Notes: generated from the sequence alone by a model not told the origin. A stretch of DNA of 36,925 bases from Pseudomonadota bacterium (GCA_021804595.1 JAJZHH010000013.1:1-36925); one strand, 5' to 3'; shown: positions 25,352 through 35,973, counted from the first letter of the stretch. Program-made: numbers and translations.

Positions 25352-25601
25352 GATGCGCGGCGCGCGGGCGACCGCGCGGAATTCGGACGGGTGTGCTGGC
25401 TCATCGCTGGACGCTCCGGTTGCCTGGTGGGTCGCCGCGGGCGCGGCGCGCACCCGAAGCGGTACGCAGGATAGGTCAGGAAGGCGTCAGCGAAGAGTGC
25501 CAATTCGGCGCGGGCGAGCGGCACCAGTTGGCGCGCGCCGGCGGCGCGTTGAAGGCCAAGGCCGCAGACCGGCGATGCCGGCCTTCTCCGGGTGGGGACA
25601 C
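25352..25601 (-). other. 250-base spacer with an unassigned open frame coupled to puuB
   Basis: No recognised gene lies here. On the minus strand one frame stays open through the spacer and ends in TCATGA, where its TGA overlaps the puuB ATG at 25351 (ATGA). The stretch LVPLARAELALFADAFLTYP in that frame looks protein-like, but no good start or ribosome site was found (a GTG in that stretch is the best). The spacer also holds a CCGGC-gat-GCCGG hairpin near 25571-25583, flanked by AAGGCC/GGCCTT, which may end the sulfurtransferase transcript. Confidence 0.3.
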
Positions 25602-26582
25602 TCAGAGACCGAGCACCGGCAGGCCGCGCGCGACCCATTCATTGATGCCGCCCTGGTATTCGCGCACGCCGCGGCGGTGCAGGATGCGGTCGAGCACGAA
25701 CCAGGCGCCGGCCGCGTACTGCCCGGTGTTGCAGTAGACGATCGGGTGTGCGGGCAGGCGCACGCGGTCCAGCGCGAACACGGTGCGGTACTGCGCCGCC
25801 GACAGGAAGCGCCAGGCGCCGTCGACGCCGCGGGTGTAGAGCAGCTCGGCCGGCAGCGGCAGCGCGCCCGGCAGACGTCCGGCCACCGGCACCACCGGAG
25901 TGTGGTCGACGGCGGCGAACTGCGCCAGCGGCCGTGCGTCGAGCAGGTGCCGGTGCGCGTGCAGCGCGGCGCGCACCTGCGCGGTGTCGGCCATCAGGTC
26001 GGCGCGCGGTGGCGACGCCTTCCAGTGGCCCGAGCTCATCGGCGCGATGGCGTCGTCGTCGACCGCGAGCCCGGCGGCGATCCACGCATGGGTGCCGCCA
26101 TCGAGCATCGCGACCTGGTCGGCCGGCATGCCGTACAGCTCGAGTTCCCAGACCAGCAGCGCGGCCTCCTGCAGCGAGGTGGCGTCGTCGCCGGTCGGCG
26201 CGACCACGACCGGCTTGCCCGGCTCGAGCTGCGAGGCCTGCATCACTTCCTCGAACTCGGCCGCGCTGGGCAGCAGGAAGTCGACGTCCTTGCCGCCGAT
26301 CGAGCGCTTGACGCGCAGCGCCCAGAAATTGACCGACAGCGCGCCGGGAATGTAGCCGCCGACCTGGCTGAGGACCTTGGCGCCGCCGACCGTGTCGTAT
26401 TTCGGCGCGTCGGTCAGCGAGTTCAGGTCGTCGCGCAAGTCGACGATCTGCACCTCGCCGGCGTGGGCGTGCAGCCACGCCGTGTCGACCAGCGGGCCGG
26501 GCAGCGCGGACGCCTGCGCGGCCATCGCCAGGAGCGCCTGCAGCGCGCCAGCGATGGGTAAAAACCCTAGTTTTTTCAACAT
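25602..26582 (-). CDS. Secreted tandem rhodanese-like sulfurtransferase
   Basis: A 326-residue protein with a signal peptide (MLKKLGFLPIAGALQALLAM, cleavage near ASA). It has two rhodanese-like domains. Domain 1 (about 35-175) begins VQIVDLRDDLN and lacks a Cys in its active loop region. Domain 2 (about 190-325) begins LLDARPLAQFA and has the putative active Cys in VYCNTGQYAAGAWFVLD; CNTGQYA departs from the usual CRxGx. Such two-domain proteins transfer sulfur from thiosulfate or 3-mercaptopyruvate, here in the periplasm. The ATG at 26582 is the only start that includes the signal peptide. It lies on the same strand between rodA and the puuB-like gene and has no clear functional link to either. 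Confidence 0.82.
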   Translation of the reverse strand: MLKKLGFLPIAGALQALLAMAAQASALPGPLVDTAWLHAHAGEVQIVDLRDDLNSLTDAPKYDTVGGAKVLSQVGGYIPGALSVNFWALRVKRSIGGKDVDFLLPSAAEFEEVMQASQLEPGKPVVVAPTGDDATSLQEAALLVWELELYGMPADQVAMLDGGTHAWIAAGLAVDDDAIAPMSSGHWKASPPRADLMADTAQVRAALHAHRHLLDARPLAQFAAVDHTPVVPVAGRLPGALPLPAELLYTRGVDGAWRFLSAAQYRTVFALDRVRLPAHPIVYCNTGQYAAGAWFVLDRILHRRGVREYQGGINEWVARGLPVLGL

Positions 26583-26661
26583 GTTCGACGCGCCCCACGG
26601 AATCGATGTGAGGGCCGATTGTCGCCCACCGGCGAGCGCCGTCAAACGAATTGTTTGGTTT

Positions 26662-26688
26662 GCATCGAGCGGGTTTTTCGCTCGATGC
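26662..26688 (-). terminator. Hairpin downstream of rodA
   Basis: Perfect 10-bp arms GCATCGAGCG and CGCTCGATGC flank a 7-nt loop containing AAAAA on the minus strand. It lies 10 bases past the rodA stop. There is no T-run directly after it (CAAACCAAACAA follows), so it may be Rho-aided. It marks the end of the mre/mrd operon. Confidence 0.65.
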
Positions 26689-26698
26689 GGCGGCCGCC

Positions 26699-27814
26699 TC
26701 AGCTCTGCACCAGGCGCTTGGAGCGCGCGATCGACAGCAGGATGCCGCTGCCCAGCATCAGCGTGACCAGCGCGGTGCCGCCGTAGCTGACGAACGGCAG
26801 CGGAACGCCGACCACCGGCAGGATGCCCGACACCATGCCCATGTTGACGAAGGCATAGGTGAAAAAGATCATGGTGATCGAACCGGCCAGCAGGCGCGAG
26901 AACAGCGTCGGCGCGCCCGCCGCGATGTACAGGCCGCGCATGATGAAGAACAGATACGCGGCGATCAGCGTGAGATTGCCGGCCAGACCCCATTCCTCGG
27001 CCAGCACCGCGAACACGAAGTCGGTGTGCGACTCCGGAATGAAGTTCAGATGCGCCTGGGTGCCGTGCAGATAGCCCTGGCCCCAGACGCCTCCGGAGCC
27101 GATCGCGATCATCGACTGGATGATGTTGAAGCCGGTGCCCAGCGGGTCGGCCTGCGGGTCGAGCAGCATCAGCACGCGCTGGCGCTGGTAGTCGTGCATG
27201 AAATGCCACAGCACCGGAGCCGCTCCGGCCGCGAGCAGCGCCAGCAGCGCCAGCACACGCCACGACAGTCCGGCGAAGAAGATCACGAAGAAACCGGTCG
27301 ACAGCACCAGCATCGCGGTGCCGAGGTCGGGCTGCTTCATGATCAGCGCCACCGGCACGGCCAGCAGCAGCGCGGCGACGCCGAAGTCGCGCAGCGCGAT
27401 CAGCCCCTCGCGCTTCTGGAAGTACCAGGCCAGCATCAGCGGCATCGCGATCTTCATGATTTCCGACGGCTGGATCACGACGCCGACGTCGAGCCAGCGC
27501 CGCGCGCCCTTGTGCACGTCGCCGAACAGCGCGGTTGCGACAAGCAGCGCGACGCCGAACAGGTACAGCGGAGGTGCGATCTGCATCAGCCGCTGCGGCG
27601 GCACTTGCGCCACCGCGAACAGCACCAGCCAGGCCACGCCGATGTTGCGCAGCTGGTCGGCGAAACTGATGCCCTGACCCTGCAGGGCCGAATACAGCAC
27701 GACGGCGCCGATGCCGACCAGCACCACCAGCCCGGCGAGCAGCGGCAGGTCGAAGCCGGCCACCAGCGGGCGCAGCCGGCGCAGCAGGGGCGGGCGGTCG
27801 ATCACCGTGTTCAC
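26699..27814 (-). CDS. rodA: Rod shape peptidoglycan glycosyltransferase RodA (GTG start)
   Basis: A 371-residue SEDS-family membrane protein. RodA polymerises glycan strands during elongation with PBP2. About ten membrane segments are seen, and family segments are RRWLDVGVVIQPSEIMKIAMPLMLA near residue 110, KQPDLGTAMLVLSTGFFVIF near 155, GTGFNIIQSMIAIGSGGVWGQGY near 230, and HTDFVFAVLAEEWGLAG near 270 (the catalytic-region Glu/Asp). The GTG at 27814 overlaps the PBP2 stop by 4 bases (GTGA); the upstream frame extension is inside the PBP2 gene. It is the last gene of the mreB-C-D-mrdA-rodA operon. Confidence 0.96.
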   Translation of the reverse strand: MNTVIDRPPLLRRLRPLVAGFDLPLLAGLVVLVGIGAVVLYSALQGQGISFADQLRNIGVAWLVLFAVAQVPPQRLMQIAPPLYLFGVALLVATALFGDVHKGARRWLDVGVVIQPSEIMKIAMPLMLAWYFQKREGLIALRDFGVAALLLAVPVALIMKQPDLGTAMLVLSTGFFVIFFAGLSWRVLALLALLAAGAAPVLWHFMHDYQRQRVLMLLDPQADPLGTGFNIIQSMIAIGSGGVWGQGYLHGTQAHLNFIPESHTDFVFAVLAEEWGLAGNLTLIAAYLFFIMRGLYIAAGAPTLFSRLLAGSITMIFFTYAFVNMGMVSGILPVVGVPLPFVSYGGTALVTLMLGSGILLSIARSKRLVQS

Positions 27815-29973
27815 AGCGCGACACCTTCGTCGGGGTCGGCGCGCTCGGGCGCGCGGCGGAAGCGGGTGAACAGCGGCGTGCCCGCGCAAGGCGCGCGCAT
27901 CGTCGCCCCGGACTGCGCGGCCAGCGGCTGCGGCCACGGTTGCAGCGCCGGCGTCGAGCCGGCCGGCGCCGGCGCCGCACCGCTGGCGGGCTGGCTCGGT
28001 GCAGGAGCCGGTACCTGCGCGCCGGGGACTTCGGGGACGCCGTTGCGGCCGCTGGCGTAGCGGAACGTCACCGGCTTCGGCGCGCGTCCCGAGATGCGCT
28101 GGATCTCGGCGTCATCCGGATACTTGCCGAGCAGGTGGAAGTCGAGCAGTTTGCGCGCGATCGGCGCCGCCGACGCGGCACCGAATCCGGCGTGCTCGAC
28201 GATCAGCGCGACGCACACGACCGGATCCTCGGCCGGCGCGTAGCAGGTGTAGAGCGCGTGGTCGCGCAAATGGCGCGCGAGGTCGGCGGCGTGGTATTTC
28301 TGGTTCTGCGCCACCGTGAACACCTGGGCGGTGCCGGTCTTGCCGGCGCTGGTGTAGGGCGCATCGTGGAACACCGCGTAGCCGGTGCCGTCGGTCTCGG
28401 CGTTGACCGCGACCATGCCGCCGTGGATCACCTGCCAGGCCGCGTCGGGGATGTCGATGCGTTCGACGACTTCGATCGGCGTCGGCGCGAAGCGTCGCGT
28501 GTGCATGTCCTCGACCATGCGCACGACGCGCGGTTTGAGGCGCCGGCCGCGATTGGCCATCGTCGCCAGCGCGTTGGCCATCTGGATCGGCGTGAAGCTG
28601 TTGTAGCCCTGGCCGATGCCCAGGCTGATCGTCTCGCCCGGGTACCAGCGCTGTTGCGCCGGCCCGCGGTAGGCGTGGCGCTTCCACGCCTTCGACGGCA
28701 GGATGCCGCGCGCCTCGTCGGGCAGGTCGATGCCGGTCGGCTGGCCGAAGCCGAACTGGCGCGTGTAGTCGTGCATGCCGTCGACGCCCCAATCGTTGGC
28801 GACCATGTAGAAATAGGTGTCGCACGACACCGCGATCGCCTTGTGCATGTCGACCAGGCCGTGACCGCCGGGCACGTCGTCGCGGAACTTGTGCTTGCCG
28901 AGCATGAAGAAGCCGGGGTCGTGCAGCGTGTAGCTGGCGGTGCGCACGCCCAGCGTCAGCGCGCCGACGCCGAGGTAGGGCTTGTAGGTCGACCCCGGCG
29001 GAAAGGTGCCGCGCAGGATGCGGTTGAGCATCGGGCGGCGCGGGTCGGTGTTCAGCGCCGTCCAGTCGGCCTGGTCGATGCCCTCGACGAACAGGTTGGG
29101 GTCGGCCATCGGCATCGACGCGAACGCCAGCACTTCGCCGCTGCGCGGATCCATCACGACGCAAGCCCCGGTGCGGTCACCGTACAAATCCTCGGCCAGC
29201 TTCTGCAGCCGCGCGTCGAGCGACAGCACCAGCGAGCTGCCCGGTACCGCGGCGAAGCTGCGCAGCCGGCGCACCGGGCGGCCGGCGGCGTTGACCTCGA
29301 CTTCGTCGAAACCGGTGTTGCCGTGCAGCTCCTGCTCGTAGCTGAGCTCGACGCCGGTCTTGCCGATGTGGTCGGTGCCCTGGTAGTTGCGCGCCTGCGC
29401 GCCGGCGGCGATGCGCGCCTGCTCGGCCGGGCCGATGCGGCCGACGTAGCCGATGGCGTGGCTGCCCAGGCTGCCCAGCGGGTAGCGGCGGAACAGCCGC
29501 GCGCGCACGTCCACGCCGGGAAAGCGAAAGCGCTGGGCGACGAAGCGCGCGACTTCGACGTCGCTGAGCCGGTTGCGGATCGGCGTCGGCTCGAAGCTGC
29601 GGTTCTGCGCCAGCAGATTGCGGAAGCGCCGCTCGGCGGCCGGTGTGATCTCGAGCAGCTGGCGCAGCGCGTGCAGCGTGGCGTCGACCCCGGCCAGCGT
29701 GCGGCTGGGCGTGATCTCCAGCGTATACGCTGCGTAGTTGTCGGCCAGCACGACGCCGTTGCGGTCGAGGATGAGTCCGCGCGAAGGCGGCGTCGGCTCG
29801 ATCGCGATGCGATTGTCGCGCGCCTGCAGCGAATATTTGCGGTGGCGCAGCACCTGCAGCCAGACCCAGCGCGCGATCAACACGCTGAACGCCAGCAGCA
29901 CGCCGAGCAGCGCCACCAGCAGGCGGCGGCGGAAGCGGTACAGCTCGCGTTCGAGGTCCTTCAGCGTGTCCAA
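27811..29973 (-). CDS. mrdA: Penicillin-binding protein 2 (elongation transpeptidase), with long C-terminal tail
   Basis: A 720-residue class B PBP. One TM lies at about 17-37, a dimerisation/pedestal domain follows, and then the transpeptidase. Ser328 is the nucleophile in GSTYKPYLGVG, the second motif is SCD (SCDTYFYMVAND) and the third is KTGT in SAGKTGTAQVF. PBP2 cross-links peptidoglycan with RodA and is the target of mecillinam. The TTG at 29973 is chosen because TGAGGT (overlapping the mreD stop) lies 8 bases upstream and the protein then begins MDTLKDLERELYRF, like homologues; a GTG at 30018 would overlap mreD. Residues from about 629 on form a 92-residue Pro/Ala-rich tail not present in the basic family, ending in RFRRAPERADPDEGVAL. 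Confidence 0.93.
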   Translation of the reverse strand: MDTLKDLERELYRFRRRLLVALLGVLLAFSVLIARWVWLQVLRHRKYSLQARDNRIAIEPTPPSRGLILDRNGVVLADNYAAYTLEITPSRTLAGVDATLHALRQLLEITPAAERRFRNLLAQNRSFEPTPIRNRLSDVEVARFVAQRFRFPGVDVRARLFRRYPLGSLGSHAIGYVGRIGPAEQARIAAGAQARNYQGTDHIGKTGVELSYEQELHGNTGFDEVEVNAAGRPVRRLRSFAAVPGSSLVLSLDARLQKLAEDLYGDRTGACVVMDPRSGEVLAFASMPMADPNLFVEGIDQADWTALNTDPRRPMLNRILRGTFPPGSTYKPYLGVGALTLGVRTASYTLHDPGFFMLGKHKFRDDVPGGHGLVDMHKAIAVSCDTYFYMVANDWGVDGMHDYTRQFGFGQPTGIDLPDEARGILPSKAWKRHAYRGPAQQRWYPGETISLGIGQGYNSFTPIQMANALATMANRGRRLKPRVVRMVEDMHTRRFAPTPIEVVERIDIPDAAWQVIHGGMVAVNAETDGTGYAVFHDAPYTSAGKTGTAQVFTVAQNQKYHAADLARHLRDHALYTCYAPAEDPVVCVALIVEHAGFGAASAAPIARKLLDFHLLGKYPDDAEIQRISGRAPKPVTFRYASGRNGVPEVPGAQVPAPAPSQPASGAAPAPAGSTPALQPWPQPLAAQSGATMRAPCAGTPLFTRFRRAPERADPDEGVAL

Positions 29974-29983
29974 GCCGGTGACC

Positions 29984-30547
29984 TCACAGCGGACGGTGGG
30001 CGTCGGCGTCGGGCGCACGGCGTTGCGGCGCCAGCAGCAGCCAGCTCAGCGGCGCCCACAGCGCGGCCTGCAGCAGCGGCGCGACGAACACGCTCCAGCC
30101 GGGGAAATTGGCGCCCAGCGCCATGCGTACGCCGAATTCGAGCGTCTGCGCGCAAGCGAACAGCGGCAGCACCTGCAGCGCCTGCGTGCGCAGCGAGAAC
30201 CACAGCAGCCGGCGGTGCAGCGCGACCGCGAAGAAGGTCAGCAGCGCGTACGCCAGCGCGTGCTCGCCGAGCAGCGCGCCTTGCTGCACGTCGAGCAGCA
30301 CGCCGAGCGCGAAGCCGGCGCCGATGCCGACGCGGCGCGGCTGGTGCACGCTCCAGAACACCAGCGCGATGGCGAGCACGTCGGGTTGCCACGGCACGCG
30401 TCCCAGCGGCATGAAGTCGATCAGCATCGCCGCCAGCAGCGTGCTCCAGATGAACCAGGGGCGAGCGGCCAGCAGCAGCACCTCGCCGCGCGGCTTGGCG
30501 TCGGCGGCTGCGGGCTCGGGCGGGCGCCGGCGCAGGAAAGTGGGCAT
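29984..30547 (-). CDS. mreD: Rod shape-determining protein MreD
   Basis: A 187-residue inner-membrane protein of the elongasome. It has the MreD pattern of five to six membrane segments: PWFIWSTLLAAMLIDFMPLG near residue 30, PDVLAIALVFWSVHQPRRVG near 53 and GIGAGFALGVLLDVQQGALLGEHALAYALL near 72-100. The start at 30547 (MPTFLRRRPPEP) is the best ATG; a GTG 9 bases upstream is possible. Its stop carries the ribosome site of mrdA (TGAGGT). The N-terminal 25 residues are a cytoplasmic basic/proline stretch. Confidence 0.92.
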   Translation of the reverse strand: MPTFLRRRPPEPAAADAKPRGEVLLLAARPWFIWSTLLAAMLIDFMPLGRVPWQPDVLAIALVFWSVHQPRRVGIGAGFALGVLLDVQQGALLGEHALAYALLTFFAVALHRRLLWFSLRTQALQVLPLFACAQTLEFGVRMALGANFPGWSVFVAPLLQAALWAPLSWLLLAPQRRAPDADAHRPL

Positions 30548-30573
30548 GTCGGACACGGCGGCAGGCCTCGCGC

Positions 30574-31485
30574 TCAGCGCTTCGCGCGGCGCCGGCTTGG
30601 CGCCGGCGCCCGGCTCGGCGCCGTGGCCAGCGCGCCCAGCGGCTTGAGCACCAGCACGTCGTGGCCGCCGTCGACCTTGGCCAGCGGCGCGCACAGCACG
30701 CGCGCGAATGCGCTGTCGCGCGGGCGCAGCACCGCGCTGATGCGCGCCACTTCGAGCCCGGCCGGGTAGACACCGCCGAGGCCGCTGGTCACCAGCACGT
30801 CGCCGGCGCGCAGGTCGGCGTTGGCCGCCTGCCACTGCAGCTCGATGCCGCCGGGGGTGCTGCCGGCGTCGCCGACGAGCACGCCGCGCAGCCCGTTGCG
30901 CACGACTTCGACCGGAACCGTCGAGTCGCGGTCGGTGATCAGTGTGAGCTGCGCGTCGAACGGCTGCACCGCGGTGATCTGGCCGAGCAGTCCGCCGCGG
31001 TCCATCACCGGCGAGCCCGCCACCACGCCGGCGATCGAGCCCTTGTCGATCAGCAGCTTGCGCGAATACGGGTCGGCCACTTGCGCGGTGACCTGTGCCG
31101 CCAGCGACTGCAGCGGCACGCTGCGCTGCAGCTGCAGCAAGGTGCGCAGCTCGTCGTTGTCGCGCTGCAGCGCGGCGGCACGCGAGGCCTGCAGCGACAG
31201 CTCGACGACCGCGCGGCGCTGCGCGTCGAGTTCGGCTTGGGTGCGCTGCAGCGAGGCGAAGTGCGAGACGACGCCGTCGGCCAGCTGTACCGGCAGCCGC
31301 GCGACCAGCGTGGCTGGCTCGATGGCCAGCGCGATCGTGCGGCGCAGCGGCTGCGCGACGTGCCAGCGCACGTCGAGCGCCATCAGCAGCAGCGACAGCG
31401 CGGCGTAGAACACCAGCCGGGTGGCGGCCGACGGGCCCTGCCGGAAGAACGGCGGCGGGCTGCGCTCGAGGGTGTCGAAAGGCAT
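30574..31485 (-). CDS. mreC: Rod shape-determining protein MreC
   Basis: A 303-residue bitopic protein. A TM segment lies at about 23-40 (LVFYAALSLLLMALDV), then a periplasmic coiled coil at about 70-115 (AQRRAVVELSLQASRAAALQ and onward), and a beta-barrel domain at about 120-275 with KLLIDKGSIAGVVAGSPVMD and GLLGQITAVQPFDAQLTLITD. MreC links MreB filaments to PBP2 and RodA. A basic Ala/Pro/Arg tail ends the protein. It starts 46 bases after mreB and ends 26 bases before mreD. Confidence 0.95.
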   Translation of the reverse strand: MPFDTLERSPPPFFRQGPSAATRLVFYAALSLLLMALDVRWHVAQPLRRTIALAIEPATLVARLPVQLADGVVSHFASLQRTQAELDAQRRAVVELSLQASRAAALQRDNDELRTLLQLQRSVPLQSLAAQVTAQVADPYSRKLLIDKGSIAGVVAGSPVMDRGGLLGQITAVQPFDAQLTLITDRDSTVPVEVVRNGLRGVLVGDAGSTPGGIELQWQAANADLRAGDVLVTSGLGGVYPAGLEVARISAVLRPRDSAFARVLCAPLAKVDGGHDVLVLKPLGALATAPSRAPAPSRRRAKR

Positions 31486-31531
31486 CGGTCGACCTGTGCG
31501 CCGCGGCGGGCGGCGCGGTCCCGCGGAACGG

Positions 31532-32730
<1,199 letters not shown>

Positions 32731-33030
32731 ATGCCCCTGCAACCCAGCGACATCGATCGCATCGCCGTCCTCGCGCGGCTGCGCCTGAGCGCAGCCGAAC
32801 GCGACGCGATGCTCGATCAGATCAACGCCTTCTTCACGATCGTCGAGCGCATGCGCGCGGTCGACACCGACGGCGTCGAGCCGCTCGCGCACCCGTTGTC
32901 GAGCGTGCGCGAACAGCCGCTGCCGCTGCGCGACGACGTCGCGCTCGAGCCGACCATACGCGCTGCCGCGCTGGCCAACGCGCCGGCCGCGCAAGGCGGT
33001 CTGTTCATCGTGCCGAGGGTGATCGAATGA
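32731..33030 (+). CDS. gatC: Asp-tRNA(Asn)/Glu-tRNA(Gln) amidotransferase subunit GatC
   Basis: A 99-residue subunit. It has the GatC pattern: an N-terminal [19 protein letters not shown] helix, [26 protein letters not shown] in the middle, then LREDV-type ([10 protein letters not shown]), and a C-terminal [11 protein letters not shown]. GatC stabilises GatA and the complex. The stop overlaps the gatA start by 4 bases (ATGA), so translation is coupled. Confidence 0.96.
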   Translation: MPLQPSDIDRIAVLARLRLSAAERDAMLDQINAFFTIVERMRAVDTDGVEPLAHPLSSVREQPLPLRDDVALEPTIRAAALANAPAAQGGLFIVPRVIE

Positions 33031-34508
33031 GCTTTTCCGACCCGACCCTGCTCGGGCTGCGCGAGCAGCGCGAATTGCTCGCGCGCGGCGCGCTCTCCAG
33101 CGTCGAGCTGGTGCAGGCGCAGCTGCGCCGCATCGATGCGGCAACCGAGCTCAACGCCTTCGTCCACGTCGCCGCCGACGCCGCGCTCGCCGCCGCCGCC
33201 GCCGCCGACGCCGCGCGCGCGGCTGGCGACGCGCGGCCGCTGCTGGGACTGCCGCTGGCGCACAAGGACGTGTTCGTGACCCGCGACATGCCGGCCACCG
33301 CCGGCTCGAAAATGCTCGCCGGCTACATGAGCCCGTTCGACGCGACCATCGTGCGCCGGCTCGCCGACGCCGGCGCGATCAGCGTCGGCAAGACCAATAT
33401 GGACGAGTTCGCGATGGGCTCGTCCAACGAGAACTCGGCCTGGGGCCCGGTGGCCAACCCGTGGGACCGGACGACGGTTCCCGGCGGATCCTCCGGCGGC
33501 TCGGCCGCCGCGGTCGCCGCGCGCCTGGTGCCGGCGGCCACCGGCAGCGACACCGGCGGCTCGATCCGCCAGCCGGCGGCGATGTGCGGCATCACCGGCA
33601 TCAAGCCGACTTACGGCCTGTGCTCGCGCTTCGGCATGATCGCGTTCGCGTCCAGCCTCGACCAGGCCGGCGTGATGGCGCGCAGCGCCTGGGATTGCGC
33701 GCTGCTGCTGCAGGACATGGCCGGCCACGACGCGCAGGACTCGACCAGCGTCGCGCAGCCGGTGCCGCGCTACACCGATGCGCTCGACGCGCTGCCGGCG
33801 CAGCGCCCGCTCGAAGGCCTGCGCATCGGGCTGCCGCGCGAGTGGTTCGCCGACGGCCTGGCCGACGAAGTCGCGCACGCGGTGCGCGGCGCGCTGGCCG
33901 AGCTCGAGCGCCTCGGTGCGACGCTGCTCGACATCGCGCTGCCGCGCACCGAGCTGGCGATTCCGGCCTACTACATCGTCGCGCCGGCCGAAGCGTCGAG
34001 CAATCTGTCGCGCTACGACGGCGTGCGCTACGGTCACCGCGCGGCGGCTTACGCCGACCTGGCCGAGATGTACGCGGCGACGCGCGCCGAAGGCTTCGGC
34101 GCCGAAGTCAAGCGCCGCATCCTGATCGGCACCTACGTGCTGTCGCACGGCTACTACGACGCGTACTACTTGCAGGCGCAGAAAATCCGCCGGCTGATCG
34201 CCGACGACTTCGCCGCCGCGTTCGCCGGCTGCGATCTGATCGCCGGGCCGGTGTCGCCGACCGTGGCCTGGGCGCGCGGCGCCAAGGCCGATCCGCTGGC
34301 CAACTACCTGGCCGACATCTACACGCTGCCTGGCAGCCTGGCCGGGCTGCCGGGGCTGAGCACGCCGGCCGGCCTCGGTCGCGACAGCGGCCTGCCGGTC
34401 GGGCTGCAGCTGCTGGCGCCGCACTTCGGCGAAGCGCGGCTGCTCGGCGCCGCGCACGCGCTGCAGTGCGCCACCGACTGGCACCGGCTGGTGCCGCCGA
34501 CCTTGTGA
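33027..34508 (+). CDS. gatA: Asp-tRNA(Asn)/Glu-tRNA(Gln) amidotransferase subunit GatA
   Basis: A 493-residue amidase-signature protein. It hydrolyses glutamine and passes ammonia to GatB. The Ser-cisSer-Lys triad is visible: Lys in [12 protein letters not shown] (about residue 77), then the two Ser in [17 protein letters not shown] and [14 protein letters not shown] (about 150-185). [20 protein letters not shown] follows. A run of Ala (residues about 52-65, from a GCC repeat near 33187) lies on a surface helix ahead of the Lys. The ATG at 33027 overlaps gatC by 4 bases. Confidence 0.97.
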   Translation: MSFSDPTLLGLREQRELLARGALSSVELVQAQLRRIDAATELNAFVHVAADAALAAAAAADAARAAGDARPLLGLPLAHKDVFVTRDMPATAGSKMLAGYMSPFDATIVRRLADAGAISVGKTNMDEFAMGSSNENSAWGPVANPWDRTTVPGGSSGGSAAAVAARLVPAATGSDTGGSIRQPAAMCGITGIKPTYGLCSRFGMIAFASSLDQAGVMARSAWDCALLLQDMAGHDAQDSTSVAQPVPRYTDALDALPAQRPLEGLRIGLPREWFADGLADEVAHAVRGALAELERLGATLLDIALPRTELAIPAYYIVAPAEASSNLSRYDGVRYGHRAAAYADLAEMYAATRAEGFGAEVKRRILIGTYVLSHGYYDAYYLQAQKIRRLIADDFAAAFAGCDLIAGPVSPTVAWARGAKADPLANYLADIYTLPGSLAGLPGLSTPAGLGRDSGLPVGLQLLAPHFGEARLLGAAHALQCATDWHRLVPPTL

Positions 34509-34516
34509 GCGTCTCG

Positions 34517-35959
34517 ATGAACAGCAACTGGGAAATCGTCATCGGGCTGGAGACGCATGTCCAGCTCTCGACCGCGTCGAAGATGTTCTCCGACGCGCCG
34601 ACCGCATTCGGCCGCGAGCCGAACAGCCAGGCCAGCTGCGTCGACCTGGCGCTGCCCGGCGCGCTGCCGGTGGCCAACCGCGCCGCGGTCGAGCGCGCGA
34701 TCCGCTTCGGCCTGGCGGTCGGCGCGCGCATCGCGCCGCAGTCGGTGTTCGCGCGCAAGAACTACTTCTATCCGGATTTGCCCAAGGGCTACCAGATCAG
34801 CCAGTTCGAGATCCCGGTGGTGCAGGGCGGCAGCGTCGGCTTCGTGCACGACGGCGCGCTGCGCGCGGTGCAGCTGACGCGCGCCCACCTCGAGGAGGAC
34901 GCCGGCAAGTCGATCCACGGCATCGACTACCAGGGCCGCCAGGCCACCGGCATCGACCTCAACCGGGCCGGCACGCCGCTGCTGGAAATCGTCACCGAGC
35001 CGGTCATGCGCGGCGCGGCCGAAGCCGCGGCCTACGCGCGCGCGCTGCACGCGCTGGTCGTGTGGCTCGAGATCTGCGACGGCAACCTGCAGGAAGGCTC
35101 GTTCCGCTGCGACGCCAACGTGTCGGTGCGGCGTCCCGGCGACGAGCTCGGCACGCGCTGCGAAATCAAGAACCTGAACAGCTTCCGCTTCCTCGAGCGC
35201 GCGATCGTGTTCGAGGCCCAGCGCCAGATCGAGCTGATCGAGGACGGCGGCCGCGTGCGCCAGGAGACGCGCTTGTTCGACCCCGAACGCGGCGTCACCC
35301 GCACGATGCGCACCAAGGAGGATTCGCACGACTACCGCTACTTCCCCGACCCCGACCTGCCGACGCTGGTGATCGGGCCCGAGTGGGTCGAGCGCGTGCG
35401 CACCGAGCTGCCCGAGCTGCCGGCGCAAATGGCCGAGCGCTTCGTGCGCGACTACGCGCTGAGCGTGGTCGACGCCGCCTACCTGACGCAAAGCCGCTCG
35501 CACGCTGCGTATTTCGAAGCCTGCGCTGCCGACTGCGAGCAGCCGAAGCTGGCGGCGAACTGGATCATGGGCGAGCTCGCCGCGGCGCTGAACCGCGCCG
35601 AGCTCGAACTCGACGCGTCGCCGGTGGCGCCGGCTGCGCTGGGTGCGCTGATCCGGCGCATCGTCGACGGCACGCTGTCGGGCAAGACCGCGCGCGAGGT
35701 GTTCGCCGCGCTGTGGGACGGCGAGCGCGACGTCGACGCGCTGATCGAGTCGCGCGGGCTGCGCCAGATCCGCGACGACGGCGCGATCGCCGACGCGGTG
35801 GCCGCGGTGATCGCGGCCAACCCGAAAAACGTCGACGAGTTCCGCGCCGGCAAGGCCAAGGCGCTGAACGCGCTGGTCGGCCAGGTCATGAAGGCCACCG
35901 GCGGGCGCGCCAATCCGCAGCAGGTCGGCGACGCGCTGCGCGCTGCGCTGGCCGGCTGA
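34517..35959 (+). CDS. gatB: Asp-tRNA(Asn)/Glu-tRNA(Gln) amidotransferase subunit GatB
   Basis: A 480-residue subunit that phosphorylates and amidates the mischarged tRNA. It starts [16 protein letters not shown]; further segments are [20 protein letters not shown] near residue 85, [16 protein letters not shown] near 120, [15 protein letters not shown] near 145, and [13 protein letters not shown] near 192. The last 50 residues ([20 protein letters not shown]) are the YqeY-like tail that touches tRNA. The ATG at 34517 gives the family start; a GTG at 34505 overlaps the gatA stop (GTGA) and would add four residues, so the exact start is open. The presence of gatCAB suggests that Gln-tRNA and/or Asn-tRNA are made indirectly. 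Confidence 0.97.
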   Translation: MNSNWEIVIGLETHVQLSTASKMFSDAPTAFGREPNSQASCVDLALPGALPVANRAAVERAIRFGLAVGARIAPQSVFARKNYFYPDLPKGYQISQFEIPVVQGGSVGFVHDGALRAVQLTRAHLEEDAGKSIHGIDYQGRQATGIDLNRAGTPLLEIVTEPVMRGAAEAAAYARALHALVVWLEICDGNLQEGSFRCDANVSVRRPGDELGTRCEIKNLNSFRFLERAIVFEAQRQIELIEDGGRVRQETRLFDPERGVTRTMRTKEDSHDYRYFPDPDLPTLVIGPEWVERVRTELPELPAQMAERFVRDYALSVVDAAYLTQSRSHAAYFEACAADCEQPKLAANWIMGELAAALNRAELELDASPVAPAALGALIRRIVDGTLSGKTAREVFAALWDGERDVDALIESRGLRQIRDDGAIADAVAAVIAANPKNVDEFRAGKAKALNALVGQVMKATGGRANPQQVGDALRAALAG

Positions 35960-35973
35960 TCGCGGCGGCCGCG

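Noticed and set aside
33187-33220. GCC repeat in gatA as a possible unstable tract
   Set aside because: It encodes a normal Ala-rich helix, does not disturb the family length, and such runs are common at this GC content.
33461-34508. Frame continuous with gatB that begins inside gatA
   Set aside because: Only the part from 34517 matches GatB; the upstream part is a shadow of gatA without GatB motifs.
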